The notes: generated by a model from the sequence alone, not told the origin. A stretch of DNA of 64,000 bases from Kaistella chaponensis (GCF_900156725.1 NZ_FTOI01000011.1:1-64000), one strand, 5' to 3'; counted from the stretch's first letter, positions 24,537 to 33,889 are shown. Made by a program: numbers and translations.

Positions 24537-25604
24537 ATGGATTTAAAAAATTTAGAAAATAATTGGGTGAAAGAATTCCCAAAACCGATAATCATTGCAG
24601 GACCTTGCAGTGCAGAGAGTGAATCTCAAATGCTTGAAACAGCAAAAAGAATTAAAGAAAGCAATGCCGAAGTTCCAATTTTCCGGGCAGGAATTTGGAA
24701 ACCAAGAACCAAACCTAATGGTTTTGAAGGCGTGGGAACGATCGGTTTAGGCTGGTTAAAAAAAGTGAAACAAGAATATGGTTTTAAAACTGCAACAGAA
24801 GTCGCCAATGCGCATCACGTTGCTGCAGCTTTAGAAGCAGATGTTGATATTTTGTGGATCGGCGCACGTTCTACCGTAAATCCTTTTACTGTTCAAGAAA
24901 TCGCGGAAGCTTTAAAAGGAACTGACAAACCTGTTTTTGTAAAAAATCCTGTAAATCCAGATTTGGCTTTATGGATCGGAGCTTTAGAAAGACTTTTGGG
25001 ACAAGATGTGAAAAATTTAGGCGTTATTCATCGAGGTTTTTCCACTTACCAAAAAACAAAATACAGAAATATTCCAAACTGGCAGATTGCTTTAGATTTC
25101 AAAAATCAGTATCCGAATATTCCAATGCTCGTTGATCCATCACATATTTGTGGGAACAGAACTGGTTTAGCAGGAATTGCGCAAGAAGCGATGAATGTTG
25201 GTTACGAAGGAATGATTATCGAAAGTCATTGCAATCCCGACGAAGCTTGGAGTGATGCTTCCCAACAAATCACGCCGGAAGTTTTGGCAGAATTGATCAA
25301 CAATTTACAGATCAGAAATTCTGATATTTCCGTTTTTGATGATGAAATGGGACGTCACAGAACTTTGATTTCTGATCTCGATTTCAATTTGATCGAACTT
25401 TTATCACAAAGAATGAAAATTTCTGAGAAAATTGGAACTTTAAAAAAGGACAACAATATTGCTATTTTTCAACCAGAACGTTGGAAGATTATCACCGAAT
25501 ATGCCCTTCAAAAAGCTGACGAAACGGGAATGTCTTCAGAATTTATCGAGAAAGTTTTCAAGGCCATTCATGAAGAATCGATCGAGGTTCAGAATAATAT
25601 TTAA
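24537..25604 (+). CDS. 3-deoxy-7-phosphoheptulonate synthase / chorismate mutase (type II)
   Basis: 355 residues. Residues 1-260 are a DAHP synthase barrel (IIIAGPCSAESESQM, FRAGIWKPRTKPNGFEG, LVDPSHICGNR). Residues 270-355 are an AroQ-type chorismate mutase (MGRHRTLISDLDFNLIELLS, RMKISEKIG). It catalyses entry into the shikimate pathway and the chorismate-to-prephenate step. The fused mutase usually also gives feedback control by prephenate or aromatic end products. It follows dnaX after 41 bases and leads into the Fic gene after 9 bases. Confidence 0.94.
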   Translation: MDLKNLENNWVKEFPKPIIIAGPCSAESESQMLETAKRIKESNAEVPIFRAGIWKPRTKPNGFEGVGTIGLGWLKKVKQEYGFKTATEVANAHHVAAALEADVDILWIGARSTVNPFTVQEIAEALKGTDKPVFVKNPVNPDLALWIGALERLLGQDVKNLGVIHRGFSTYQKTKYRNIPNWQIALDFKNQYPNIPMLVDPSHICGNRTGLAGIAQEAMNVGYEGMIIESHCNPDEAWSDASQQITPEVLAELINNLQIRNSDISVFDDEMGRHRTLISDLDFNLIELLSQRMKISEKIGTLKKDNNIAIFQPERWKIITEYALQKADETGMSSEFIEKVFKAIHEESIEVQNNI

Positions 25605-25613
25605 TCCGAATTC

Positions 25614-26390
25614 ATGAATCTTCTTCCCTCCATATTGCTCAATGATTTTAAAGAAAATATCGATTTTTCTCCAGTAAAATCAATGAATAATTTGGCGGAA
25701 GAAGATATTGATCTCGATTATTTTGAATTTTATAATTCCGTTTCCTCTGTCTATTCATCGAGGATTGAAGGCGAAAATATAGAACTTGATAGTTATTTGA
25801 AACATAAATTTCAGCATGTAGAATTTTTGCCCGATCTTACGAAAAGGGTAGATGATCTTTTTGATGCCTATCTTTTTATTAAAAATAATAAGCTCAATCT
25901 TTCTAATTTTTTTAATGTTCATCAAATTTTGAGCAAGAATATTCTTCCTGAAAATCAACGAGGCAGGGTTCGAAATAATTTGATGAGTGTCATTAATGAA
26001 AAAGGAAAAATAGTGTATGTCGCTGTAAATCAATTTCAAGTAACGGTAGAATTAGAAAAATTATTTTCGGATATTGAATATTTATTGCGAACAGAAATTA
26101 CCGAAACAGAAATTTTTTATTATGCGGCTTTTATTCATTTAGCTTTTGCTAAAATTCATCCGATGAATGACGGAAATGGTCGATCAGCAAGACTTTTAGA
26201 AAAATGGTTCCTCTTGGAAAAGTTGGGAATAAATGCGTTTGCAATTCCTCTGGAGAAAAATTACTACAAAAATATTTCCGATTATTATTTCAACTTGCAA
26301 ATAGTAGGTTTAGAATATAGTGAACTTGACTATTCGAAAGCTTTGCCATTTTTACTAATGACTGTAAATTCTTTAAAAAATCCCATCTAA
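25614..26390 (+). CDS. Fic family protein (AMP transferase type)
   Basis: 258 residues. Core Fic motif HPMNDGNGRSAR at 182-193 (expected HPFxxGNGRxxR). N-terminal SSRIEGEN at 48-55 fits the (S/T)xxxE(G/N) inhibitory helix, so it is an auto-inhibited, class II-like Fic with the inhibitor in the same chain. No winged-helix domain is attached. Fic enzymes move AMP from ATP to Tyr/Thr/Ser of a target protein; the target is unknown. It is packed between the DAHP synthase (9-base gap) and rsgA (1-base gap). Confidence 0.9.
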   Translation: MNLLPSILLNDFKENIDFSPVKSMNNLAEEDIDLDYFEFYNSVSSVYSSRIEGENIELDSYLKHKFQHVEFLPDLTKRVDDLFDAYLFIKNNKLNLSNFFNVHQILSKNILPENQRGRVRNNLMSVINEKGKIVYVAVNQFQVTVELEKLFSDIEYLLRTEITETEIFYYAAFIHLAFAKIHPMNDGNGRSARLLEKWFLLEKLGINAFAIPLEKNYYKNISDYYFNLQIVGLEYSELDYSKALPFLLMTVNSLKNPI

Positions 26391-26391
26391 T

Positions 26392-27318
26392 TTGAAAGGA
26401 CTCATCATAAAATCGACAGGAAGTTGGTACCAAGTTTTAGAACAGGAATCGAATAAAATTTTCGAGGCTAGAATTCGGGGGAAATTTAAATTGATTAAAA
26501 CCAGATTAACCAATCCTCTTGCTGTAGGAGATTTGGTGGAGTTTTCTTTGGAAATTGACAATGTTGCATGGATCACTAAGATTGAACCGAAGAAAAATTA
26601 CCTTATTCGAAAATCAACCAATCTTTCGAAAGAAGCCCATATCATTGCATCAAATATTGATGTTGCCTGTTTTATTTACACCTTAAAGCATCCGGAAACT
26701 TCATTGGGTTTTCTTGATCGGTTTTTGGCGTGTTGTGAAGCTTACAATATCAAACCACTCATTTTGTTTAATAAAATAGATGTTTTGAGCGAGGATGAGA
26801 TGGAAGTGGTTAAGACAATTGAAGCACTTTACCACCATATTGGTTACGATACTTTAGAAATTTCTTCTTATTCTAAAGTGAATTTAGAAGTTTTACAGAA
26901 AACGATTACCGATAAAGTTTCTGTCTTTTTCGGACATTCCGGAAGTGGAAAGTCGACTTTGGTCAATGCATTACAACCTGCATTAAATATCAGAACGTCT
27001 GAAATATCCGAAAAATTATTAAAGGGAAAACATACTACAACCTTTGCTCAGATGCATTTTTGGGATTTTGGAGGCAGCGTGATTGATACACCTGGAGTTC
27101 GGGAATTTGCAATGATCGATGTGCAGAAAGAAGAAATTCAGCACTATTTCCCTGAAATTTTCAGCATTGGAAGAGGTTGTAAATACCATAACTGCATGCA
27201 CATCAATGAACCAAAATGTGCAGTTGTAGAAAACATCGAAACCGGAGAGATCGAGGAAACACGATATATGACCTACTTAAAACTCATGGAGGAAGCCGAA
27301 GAAAATACGGCGCAATAA
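26392..27318 (+). CDS. rsgA: ribosome small-subunit-dependent GTPase A
   Basis: 308 residues. The N-terminal OB fold is followed by a circularly permuted GTPase (ILFNKIDVL as G4, GHSGSGKSTLVNAL as G1, IDTPGVREF as G3) and a C-terminal zinc knuckle (GCKYHNCMHINEPKCAV). It acts late in 30S maturation. The start is TTG, one base after the Fic stop. The next in-frame Met lies inside the GTPase domain, so TTG is the credible start and translation is probably coupled to the Fic gene. Confidence 0.94.
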   Translation: MKGLIIKSTGSWYQVLEQESNKIFEARIRGKFKLIKTRLTNPLAVGDLVEFSLEIDNVAWITKIEPKKNYLIRKSTNLSKEAHIIASNIDVACFIYTLKHPETSLGFLDRFLACCEAYNIKPLILFNKIDVLSEDEMEVVKTIEALYHHIGYDTLEISSYSKVNLEVLQKTITDKVSVFFGHSGSGKSTLVNALQPALNIRTSEISEKLLKGKHTTTFAQMHFWDFGGSVIDTPGVREFAMIDVQKEEIQHYFPEIFSIGRGCKYHNCMHINEPKCAVVENIETGEIEETRYMTYLKLMEEAEENTAQ

Positions 27319-27321
27319 AAA

Positions 27322-27416
27322 ACCCAGCCGAAGCTGGGTAAAAACTAATAACCATGAAAACTCAAATTAAACATGAGAATCGGAAAATTAATTACAATTT
27401 CCGTGCCAATTAAAAA
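27322..27416 (+). other. structured region after rsgA with a very short ORF
   Basis: A tight stem ACCCAGC-CGAA-GCTGGGT (27322-27339) follows rsgA but has no T tract, so it is not a clear terminator. It is followed by ACTAATAACC and a 19-codon frame (27355-27414, MKTQIKHENRKINYNFRAN). Could be a 3' UTR element, small RNA or leader peptide. Evidence is weak. Confidence 0.35.
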
Positions 27417-27468
27417 CTGACTACTCAATTATTATGAACTTCCAGTGCAAAGGTAGGAAACTTTTTTG

Positions 27469-27476
27469 TATTTTTG
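27469..27476 (+). promoter_or_regulatory. -7 box of ndk
   Basis: TATTTTTG, 21 bases before the ATG at 27498. The upstream in-frame TTG at 27474 falls inside this box and so cannot be the start codon. Confidence 0.6.
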
Positions 27477-27497
27477 CAGCACAATAAAACAAGATAT

Positions 27498-27917
27498 ATG
27501 TCAGGTAAAATTACATTCACCATGATCAAACCAGATGCAGTTGCAGATGGCCATATTGGTGCTATTTTAGGAAAAATTGCAGAAGCAGGTTTCAAAATCA
27601 AAGCTTTAAAACTAACGCAACTTACCGTTGCAGATGCGCAGAAATTTTATGAAGTGCACGCAGGAAGACCATTCTATGGGGAGTTGGTAGATTTTATGTC
27701 TTCTGGTCCAATCGTAGCTGCAGTTTTGGAAAACGAAAATGCTGTTGAAAGTTTCAGAACTTTGATTGGTGCTACAAACCCTGCAGATGCAGCGGAAGGA
27801 ACCATCAGAAAAATGTTTGCAAGATCAATAGGAGAAAACGCAGTTCACGGATCTGATTCAGATGAAAATGCGCTGATCGAAGCTCAGTTTCACTTTTCTG
27901 GAAGAGAAATTTTCTAA
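27498..27917 (+). CDS. ndk: nucleoside-diphosphate kinase
   Basis: 139 residues from the ATG at 27498 ([18 protein letters not shown]), which is the normal NDK start. The frame is open 8 codons further up, but that part lies in the promoter. Catalytic His is in the segment [19 protein letters not shown] (HGSDS motif). It balances NTP and dNTP pools by phosphate transfer from ATP through the phosphohistidine. Monocistronic with terminator. Confidence 0.96.
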   Translation: MSGKITFTMIKPDAVADGHIGAILGKIAEAGFKIKALKLTQLTVADAQKFYEVHAGRPFYGELVDFMSSGPIVAAVLENENAVESFRTLIGATNPADAAEGTIRKMFARSIGENAVHGSDSDENALIEAQFHFSGREIF

Positions 27918-27933
27918 ACTATTCAATATTTTG

Positions 27934-27967
27934 AAAAAAATGCTCAGTTTTACTGAGCATTTTTTTT
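27934..27967 (+). terminator. terminator of ndk
   Basis: AATGCTCA / TGAGCATT stem with seven-base loop and T8, 20 bases after the stop. The following 28000-28194 holds no recognisable gene. Confidence 0.87.
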
Positions 27968-28194
27968 AGGTCTTTTTTAATTTAAGAATAATGAAAAGAC
28001 CATCTTATTTTTCAATTTCGATTTGAATTTTGGGTTGGAAGAAACAATGGTACTTTATCAAATTTACCGTGGAAACACTCTTTTTTGATACAGGTTTACT
28101 CTTTAATAAAAGAAATTAAAAGAGTAAGGTGAAGCAAGAGCTAATCTAAATATTGTCCCGTCAGATTTTTAAGTTTACCAAAAAATCTTTTCTT

Positions 28195-28845
28195 TTAAAT
28201 TTTCAAAAGTTCAATGGTTCGTTCAGGATTTTCTGTTGAAAAAACTGCATTTCCGGCAACCAAAACATCTGCACCTGCCTCGAAAAGTTTGGATGCATTT
28301 TCTAAATTTACACCGCCATCAACTTGTATGAGAGCTGTAGAATTATTAGACAAAATTAAATCTTTTGTTTCTGCGATTTTTTTGTAGGTGTTTTCAATAA
28401 ATTTCTGTCCCCCAAATCCAGGATTTACGCTCATCAATAAGACCAAATCTACATCGGCGATGATATCTTCCAACATTAAAACGGGACTTGACGGATTGAG
28501 AACAACACCAGCTTTTGCGCCTTTTTCTTGGATCAGATTAATCACTCGATGAAGATGAACGCAAGCTTCATAATGCACAGAAACTAAATCTGCACCGTGA
28601 TTAATAAATTCTTCTACATATTTTTCAGGTTCAACAATCATTAAATGTACATCGACAAATTTTTTCGAAAATTGCTGTACCGTTTTCATCACTGGAAATC
28701 CGAAGGAAATATTGGGAACAAATCTTCCGTCCATCACATCAACATGAATCCAGTCTGCTTGTGATTGATTCAGCATTTCGATATCCCTTTGAAGATTCCC
28801 AAAATCTGCAGAAAGTAGGGAAGGAGCAATCATTTTTGTTTTCAT
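28195..28845 (-). CDS. rpe: ribulose-phosphate 3-epimerase
   Basis: 216 residues, TIM barrel. The start IAPSLLSADFGNLQRDIEML, WIHVDVMDGRFVPNISFG, VDVHLMIVEP, LMSVNPGFGGQKFI and IQVDGGVNLENA are the diagnostic strands with the metal His and Asp residues. It interconverts ribulose-5-P and xylulose-5-P in the pentose phosphate pathway. Same strand as the M42 peptidase gene upstream, 47-base gap. Confidence 0.96.
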   Translation of the reverse strand: MKTKMIAPSLLSADFGNLQRDIEMLNQSQADWIHVDVMDGRFVPNISFGFPVMKTVQQFSKKFVDVHLMIVEPEKYVEEFINHGADLVSVHYEACVHLHRVINLIQEKGAKAGVVLNPSSPVLMLEDIIADVDLVLLMSVNPGFGGQKFIENTYKKIAETKDLILSNNSTALIQVDGGVNLENASKLFEAGADVLVAGNAVFSTENPERTIELLKI

Positions 28846-28892
28846 TTTTACTTTTTATATGTTGTTTTTTGGGCAGAAATTAGCGTAGTATT

Positions 28893-29969
28893 TTAATGGT
28901 ATTTCAAATTCATTTCAGGTTTGATCTGCAATAAAGTCTCGTAGATCAAATCGATAACGTTTGCTACATCTTTCTTAGAAACCATTTCCACCGTGGTGTG
29001 CATGTATCTTAAAGGAAGAGAAATCAAAGCCGATGGAACTCCGCCGTTGGAATGTGCAAATGCGTCGGTGTCGGTTCCTGTTGCTCTGCTGGAAGCCGCT
29101 CTCTGGAAAGGAATTTTATTTTCTTTTGCAGTTTCTACAATCAGGTTGCGAATGATGTGGTGAATACTTGGTGCAAAATAAATTACGGGACCATCTCCAC
29201 ATTTCAAATCGCCTTCTTTTTTCTTTTCGATCATCGGCGTAGAAGTATCATGCGTAACATCTGTAACAATCGCAATATTTGGTTTGATGGTATCTGCAAT
29301 CATATCTGCACCGTATAAACCAACTTCTTCCTGAACAGAATTGGTTATATATAAACCAAACGGAAGATTTTTTTTGTTTTCCTTTAATAGTCGTGCAACT
29401 TCAGCAATCATAAATCCACCAATTCTGTTATCCAAAGCTCGGCAAACAAAATAGCGATCATTTAATTCGAAAAATTCATCAGGATAGGTAATCATGGTTC
29501 CTACAAAAACTCCCAAATCTTCTACTTCTTTTTTGGTTGTGGCACCACAATCGATGAAAATATTGTCGAGTTTCGGTGTAGTTTCTTTCTCCGCTCCAAT
29601 TCTGGTATGAATTGCAGGCCAACCGAAAACTCCTTTTACAATTCCTTTTTCACCATGAATATTGACAATTTTCGAAGGAGCGATCATTTGATCAGATCCT
29701 CCGTTTCTAATGACATAAATGAGTCCGTCATCGGTAATGTAGTTCACATACCAAGAAATTTCATCCGCATGGGCTTCGATAACAACTTTAAATTCTGCTT
29801 CAGGATTAATGATGCCATAACAAGTGCCATAATGGTCAAATTCAACTTTATCTACATAAGGTTTGATGTAATCCATCCAAACTTTTTGTCCGTTGTGTTC
29901 GTAACCTGTTGGCGATGCAGTGTTTAGATATTTTTCTAAAAATTGAAGAGATTTATTTTTAAATTTCAT
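28893..29969 (-). CDS. M42 family metallopeptidase (glutamyl aminopeptidase / endoglucanase M family)
   Basis: 358 residues. Co-catalytic metal ligands are all visible: His in VVIEAHADEIS, Asp in CRALDNRIGG, Glu-Glu in VQEEVGLYGAD, Asp in VTDVTHDT and the C-terminal His in RYMHTTVEMVS. It forms large tetrahedral aminopeptidase complexes that trim peptides in the cytoplasm. Upstream neighbour DUF4294 is divergent. Confidence 0.94.
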   Translation of the reverse strand: MKFKNKSLQFLEKYLNTASPTGYEHNGQKVWMDYIKPYVDKVEFDHYGTCYGIINPEAEFKVVIEAHADEISWYVNYITDDGLIYVIRNGGSDQMIAPSKIVNIHGEKGIVKGVFGWPAIHTRIGAEKETTPKLDNIFIDCGATTKKEVEDLGVFVGTMITYPDEFFELNDRYFVCRALDNRIGGFMIAEVARLLKENKKNLPFGLYITNSVQEEVGLYGADMIADTIKPNIAIVTDVTHDTSTPMIEKKKEGDLKCGDGPVIYFAPSIHHIIRNLIVETAKENKIPFQRAASSRATGTDTDAFAHSNGGVPSALISLPLRYMHTTVEMVSKKDVANVIDLIYETLLQIKPEMNLKYH

Positions 29970-30025
29970 AGTAAAGGGAATGATTTTTGGTGTACTAAAA
30001 TTTGATTTTATAGGAAGTAAAAGTA

Positions 30026-30733
30026 ATGAAATTTAACAAACTGATCTTAATTTTTCTACTATTCACTGCACTTTTCGTGAATGCACAGAAAGATTCTCTT
30101 GTAATCGCAAAGCCAATCAGTCAATATCCAGCAGAAATGTTAAAAACGGATGATGTAGGAAATAAATATTATTACGACGAGGCTCAAAAAGCGAGGATTT
30201 ACGAGATAAATGGTGAAAATGTGGTGGTAATGGATGAATTAATTTTATTCAAAAAACCCAAGTTCAACAATCAACTCGACCAAAATTATTACTATTTTCT
30301 TAATAAAAAATTAAGTCGCGTTTATCCACTTTTTGTTACCGCATTGGAGCAATATGAGGATATACAAATTGAAAGTAAAAATTTAGACAAGACCTCGCGC
30401 AGACAATATGTCAGTACCCGACAAAATGCTTTAGCGGATCAATACGAAAAACAACTGCGAGATCTTACCACGACTGAAGGACGCGTTTTTGCAAAATTAA
30501 TGAATCGCGCGACCGGTAAAACCGTGTACGAAATTGTAAAAGAATTGCGTGGTGGTTGGAGTGCATTTTGGTGGAATGTGAAAGGAAATATTGCTGATGT
30601 CGATATCAAAGAACCTTTTGATCCACACAAAAATAGAACGGATGAATTTCTCGAAGCGCTGCTTCAAAGTAACTGGAATGCAGGATATTTGCAGCCTTAT
30701 CCGGGTTACAAAAATTTTAAAATTAAAAGATAA
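30026..30733 (+). CDS. DUF4294 domain-containing secreted protein
   Basis: 235 residues with a Sec signal peptide (residues 1-20, FTALFVNAQ). The rest matches the Bacteroidota-specific DUF4294 (YYYDEAQKARIYEING, NYYYFLNKKLSRVYPLF, TGKTVYEIVKELRGGWSAFW). Function is unknown for the family; the protein is probably periplasmic. It is followed after 2 bases by the S1/P1 nuclease gene, so the two are co-transcribed. Confidence 0.88.
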   Translation: MKFNKLILIFLLFTALFVNAQKDSLVIAKPISQYPAEMLKTDDVGNKYYYDEAQKARIYEINGENVVVMDELILFKKPKFNNQLDQNYYYFLNKKLSRVYPLFVTALEQYEDIQIESKNLDKTSRRQYVSTRQNALADQYEKQLRDLTTTEGRVFAKLMNRATGKTVYEIVKELRGGWSAFWWNVKGNIADVDIKEPFDPHKNRTDEFLEALLQSNWNAGYLQPYPGYKNFKIKR

Positions 30734-30735
30734 TT

Positions 30736-31527
30736 GTGAAAAAAATTATAAGTAACCTCCTCTTAATTGTATTCCTTCTGAGTTTTAATTTTGCTTATTC
30801 TTGGGGAACAACCGGTCATCGAGTCATTGCAGAAATTGCCCAAAACCATCTTTCTGGCAAAGCAAAAAGACACTTGAAAAAAATAATTGGACAGGAAAAG
30901 TTAGCCTACTGGGCGAACTGGCCAGATTTTATTAAAGCTGATACAACGGGAGTTTGGAAGCAATCCGAGCAATGGCATTATATCAATAGTGAACCGAAAA
31001 CCAATATTCAAACTTTTACGGAAAGTATCAATTCGCAGCAAGCACCAAACATTTATACCCAAATAAAAATTTTTTCGGCACAGATCAAGGATAAAAACAC
31101 TTCTTTAAAAGACAAAGAAATAGCCCTTCGATTCCTCATTCACTTAATGGGAGATGCAGCTCAACCGCTTCATGTAGGAAGAGCAGAAGATCTTGGCGGA
31201 AATAAAATAAAACTCAAATTTTTTGGAGAAAACACCAATCTTCATTCTTTATGGGATACCAAATTGGTTGATTTTCAGAAATACAGTTACAAGGAGTTTG
31301 CTGGTGTTTTAGATGTGAAATCGAAAAAAGAAGTAAAGCAGATCCAGTATGGTACTTTAGAAGATTGGCTCTACGACAGTCAAAAACAAGCAAACAGCAT
31401 TTATTCAAATTCTGTTGCTGATGCTTCTTATTCTTACGATTACAATTACAAATTTGAGTCTTTGCTAGAACGTCAGTTGTTATACGGCGGTCTTCGTCTG
31501 GCTAAAATTTTAAACGAAATTCTATAA
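30736..31527 (+). CDS. S1/P1 family secreted nuclease
   Basis: 263 residues, GTG start 2 bases after the DUF4294 stop. The signal peptide is predicted to cut just before WGTTGHRVIAEIA. The mature N-terminal Trp is itself a zinc ligand in this family, so the cut site fits. Other trinuclear zinc ligands are in WADWPDF-like ANWPDFIKAD, WHYIN, FLIHLMGDAAQPLHVGRAEDLGGN and NLHSLWD. It degrades single-stranded DNA/RNA outside the cytoplasm and frees phosphate and nucleosides. Its 3' end overlaps the convergent NUDIX gene by 6 bases. Confidence 0.93.
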   Translation: MKKIISNLLLIVFLLSFNFAYSWGTTGHRVIAEIAQNHLSGKAKRHLKKIIGQEKLAYWANWPDFIKADTTGVWKQSEQWHYINSEPKTNIQTFTESINSQQAPNIYTQIKIFSAQIKDKNTSLKDKEIALRFLIHLMGDAAQPLHVGRAEDLGGNKIKLKFFGENTNLHSLWDTKLVDFQKYSYKEFAGVLDVKSKKEVKQIQYGTLEDWLYDSQKQANSIYSNSVADASYSYDYNYKFESLLERQLLYGGLRLAKILNEIL

Positions 31528-31938
31528 AAATCTCTTTTTTAGCAAATCGAAAACAATTTTGTCCACAGGCAAAGGAAATGGGTTTTCGTCGGTTTCCAAA
31601 GAAATCCATTCTACCTTTTCAATACAAGAGTCACGAATGATTAAATCATCTTCATCTACGATTTCTGCCAAATAATAAATGGTTAAAAGTTGTTCATTGT
31701 CTCGGAATTTTGATACTAAAAAATCTTCCTGCGTATAAAAATGCTCGAGATTTTTGATTTTTAAATTAAGCTCCTCTTCAAATTCACGGTGCAGACATTC
31801 CACGATGCTTTCCCCAAATTCTAAACCGCCGCCCACAAATTTCAGCAGATATTCTCCCACATATTCTTCATGAAGGGATAAGATTTTTTTGTCTTTAAGG
31901 ACTGTAGCGTAAACTCTAACATTTATTTTATCAATCAT
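31522..31938 (-). CDS. NUDIX hydrolase
   Basis: 138 residues. The NUDIX box is GGLEFGESIVECLHREFEEEL, matching Gx5Ex7REUxEE with the last G-U positions changed. Substrate is not predictable (nucleoside diphosphates linked to another group). It is upstream-adjacent to mnmD on the same strand and convergent with the S1/P1 nuclease. Confidence 0.88.
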   Translation of the reverse strand: MIDKINVRVYATVLKDKKILSLHEEYVGEYLLKFVGGGLEFGESIVECLHREFEEELNLKIKNLEHFYTQEDFLVSKFRDNEQLLTIYYLAEIVDEDDLIIRDSCIEKVEWISLETDENPFPLPVDKIVFDLLKKRFL

Positions 31939-31992
31939 ATTTTGTAGTATTTAAAAAGAGCAATTCCAAATTTAGCGTTTTTTAGTCATCGT

Positions 31993-32694
31993 TTAGTACT
32001 CATGGCTCCGTTTTGTCGCAATCATCATTTCTCTTTTTCCTGGAGGTCCTGCTTTTTTTTCTACCTCAAAGTTAAGGTCTTTCAAAATTCTCCGAACACT
32101 CCCTTTAGAGGAATAGGTGGTAATTAATCCTTCATTTTCCATTGTATTAGAAACAATTTTAAATATTTTCTCTTCCCATAAATCAGGCTGAACTCTCGCT
32201 CCAAAACAGTCATAATAAACAAGATTAATTTTTGGAAGGGTTAAGCTTTCGATATCAAAAAAATCACACTGAAATTTAGTAAAGAAAAAACCGGACAAAA
32301 TTTCTGTTTTTTCATTCCATGGGCATTGATGCAATTTTTCGTAAAAATCTTTGATTTCTGGGTGCTCAAAAGAAGAGCCGTAATCCAATTCTGATACTTC
32401 TTCTATATTTACGGGATATTTTTCAACTGTAAAATAATTAATTACATGATTTTTGTCATTTTTCAAAAAATCATTAATTGTAACTAAAACATTTAAACCT
32501 GTACCAAAACCGAGTTCTAAAATGTTAATTTCGTAATTATTAATTAAATTTAATCCATTTTTAATAAAGACGTGATTGGCTTCTTGTAAAGCACCGTGAT
32601 GAGAATGATAGTTCTCATTTAAATCTTTAATATACAGTGTTTTACTGCCGTCTTGAGTGGTTCTAATTTCTCTTTCCATCTTAATTTTTTCCAA
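31993..32694 (-). CDS. mnmD: tRNA (5-methylaminomethyl-2-thiouridine)(34)-methyltransferase
   Basis: 233 residues, stand-alone MnmD (DUF752) without the MnmC oxidase half. The SAM site INILELGFGTGLNVLV, YYDCFGARVQPDLWEE and the C-terminal TYSSKGSVRRIL ... GPPGKREMMIA are diagnostic. It completes mnm5s2U in the wobble position of certain tRNAs. The ATG at 32694 was taken. A second ATG five codons in (MEREIRTT) is equally possible. Divergent from ilvE. Confidence 0.92.
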   Translation of the reverse strand: MEKIKMEREIRTTQDGSKTLYIKDLNENYHSHHGALQEANHVFIKNGLNLINNYEINILELGFGTGLNVLVTINDFLKNDKNHVINYFTVEKYPVNIEEVSELDYGSSFEHPEIKDFYEKLHQCPWNEKTEILSGFFFTKFQCDFFDIESLTLPKINLVYYDCFGARVQPDLWEEKIFKIVSNTMENEGLITTYSSKGSVRRILKDLNFEVEKKAGPPGKREMMIATKRSHEY

Positions 32695-32708
32695 AATTAA
32701 TTTAAAAT

Positions 32709-32738
32709 TTTGATATTTAAAAAATTATATTAATTTTG
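32709..32738 (+). promoter_or_regulatory. promoter of ilvE
   Basis: TTTG at 32709-32712, 18-base spacer, TAATTTTG at 32731-32738. ATG follows 25 bases later. Confidence 0.55.
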
Positions 32739-32763
32739 TAGAACATCAAAAATAATTTTTAAA

Positions 32764-33837
32764 ATGATAATTCATAAATCTACCAATCCACGAATTTCAA
32801 GTTTTGATCCCGAAAATTTTTCTTTTGGAAATACTTTTATCGATCACATGATAATCTGCGAATTCGAGGACGGAAAATGGGGCGATGTTCAATTGGTTCC
32901 TTATGGTCAACTTCCGTTTTCTCCTGCAATGATGGGAGTAAATTACGGACAAGCCTGTTTTGAAGGAATGAAAGCTTATAAAGATAAAGATGGAAAAGTA
33001 TTTCTTTTCCGTCCTGAAAAGAATTTTGCGAGAATTAATAAGTCGGCTTCTCGTCTTGCAATGCCGGAAGTGACTGAAGAAATGTTTTTGGAAGGCTTGA
33101 AAGCACTTGTTGATATCGACAGAAATTGGATTCCACAAGGTGAAGGAATGTCTTTATATATTCGTCCACTTATTTTTGCTACGGAAGAAGCGTTGAAAGC
33201 TAGAATTGCTAATAAATATATGTTTGCAATCGTTGCAACACCCGCAAAAAGTTACTATACCGAACCTGTTTCAGTGAAGATTTCTGATTTTTATTCCAGA
33301 GCAGCAAACGGAGGTGTAGGTTCTGCAAAAGCAGCCGGGAATTATGCAGCTTCTTTTTATCCTACAAAATTAGCGATGGAAGAAGGTTACGATCAGATCA
33401 TCTGGACCGATGATTCTACCCACGAATTTTTTGAAGAAAGTGGTACGATGAACGTTTTTGTAAGAATCAATGATAAGATTTATACGCCGCCAACTTCAGA
33501 AAAAATTCTCGACGGAATTACAAGAGACAGTTTTATTGCGCTCGCAAATAAGAGAGGTATTGAAATGAAAATTGAACCGATCTCTGTAAAAGCAGTTGTT
33601 GAAGCTCAGAAAAATGGAACTTTGAAAGAAGTTTGGGGAGTTGGAACTGCAGTGGTAACAAGCGTTTTTCAAGCTTTAGGCTACAAAGGTGAAAAATTAA
33701 TGCTTCCTATTCTAACTTTAGAAGATAGTTTCGCTTTAACACTTCAAAAAGATTTGGTTGATATACAAACCAATAATGCTGAAGATCCTTTTGGTTGGAG
33801 AGTTTTGGTAGAAAAAAATATTTTGGAAACCGTTTAA
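32764..33837 (+). CDS. ilvE: branched-chain amino acid aminotransferase
   Basis: 357 residues, type II (eukaryote-like) BCAT. PLP-binding Lys is in GGVGSAKAAGNYAASFYPTK; FFEESGTMNVF and DGITRDSFIALA are conserved. It moves the amino group between glutamate and Leu/Ile/Val. In this group it also feeds branched-chain fatty acid precursors. Monocistronic with its own promoter and terminator. Confidence 0.95.
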   Translation: MIIHKSTNPRISSFDPENFSFGNTFIDHMIICEFEDGKWGDVQLVPYGQLPFSPAMMGVNYGQACFEGMKAYKDKDGKVFLFRPEKNFARINKSASRLAMPEVTEEMFLEGLKALVDIDRNWIPQGEGMSLYIRPLIFATEEALKARIANKYMFAIVATPAKSYYTEPVSVKISDFYSRAANGGVGSAKAAGNYAASFYPTKLAMEEGYDQIIWTDDSTHEFFEESGTMNVFVRINDKIYTPPTSEKILDGITRDSFIALANKRGIEMKIEPISVKAVVEAQKNGTLKEVWGVGTAVVTSVFQALGYKGEKLMLPILTLEDSFALTLQKDLVDIQTNNAEDPFGWRVLVEKNILETV

Positions 33838-33857
33838 TTTTTCGATTAACAAATACT

Positions 33858-33889
33858 AAAAACCGGGAAAATTTTTTATCCGGTTTTTT
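33858..33889 (+). terminator. terminator of ilvE
   Basis: AAAACCGG / CCGGTTTT stem with an AT-rich loop and T6, 20 bases after the stop. Confidence 0.75.

Noticed and set aside
27474-27497. TTG start for ndk
   Set aside because: The codon lies inside the -7 promoter box and the family starts at the ATG at 27498.
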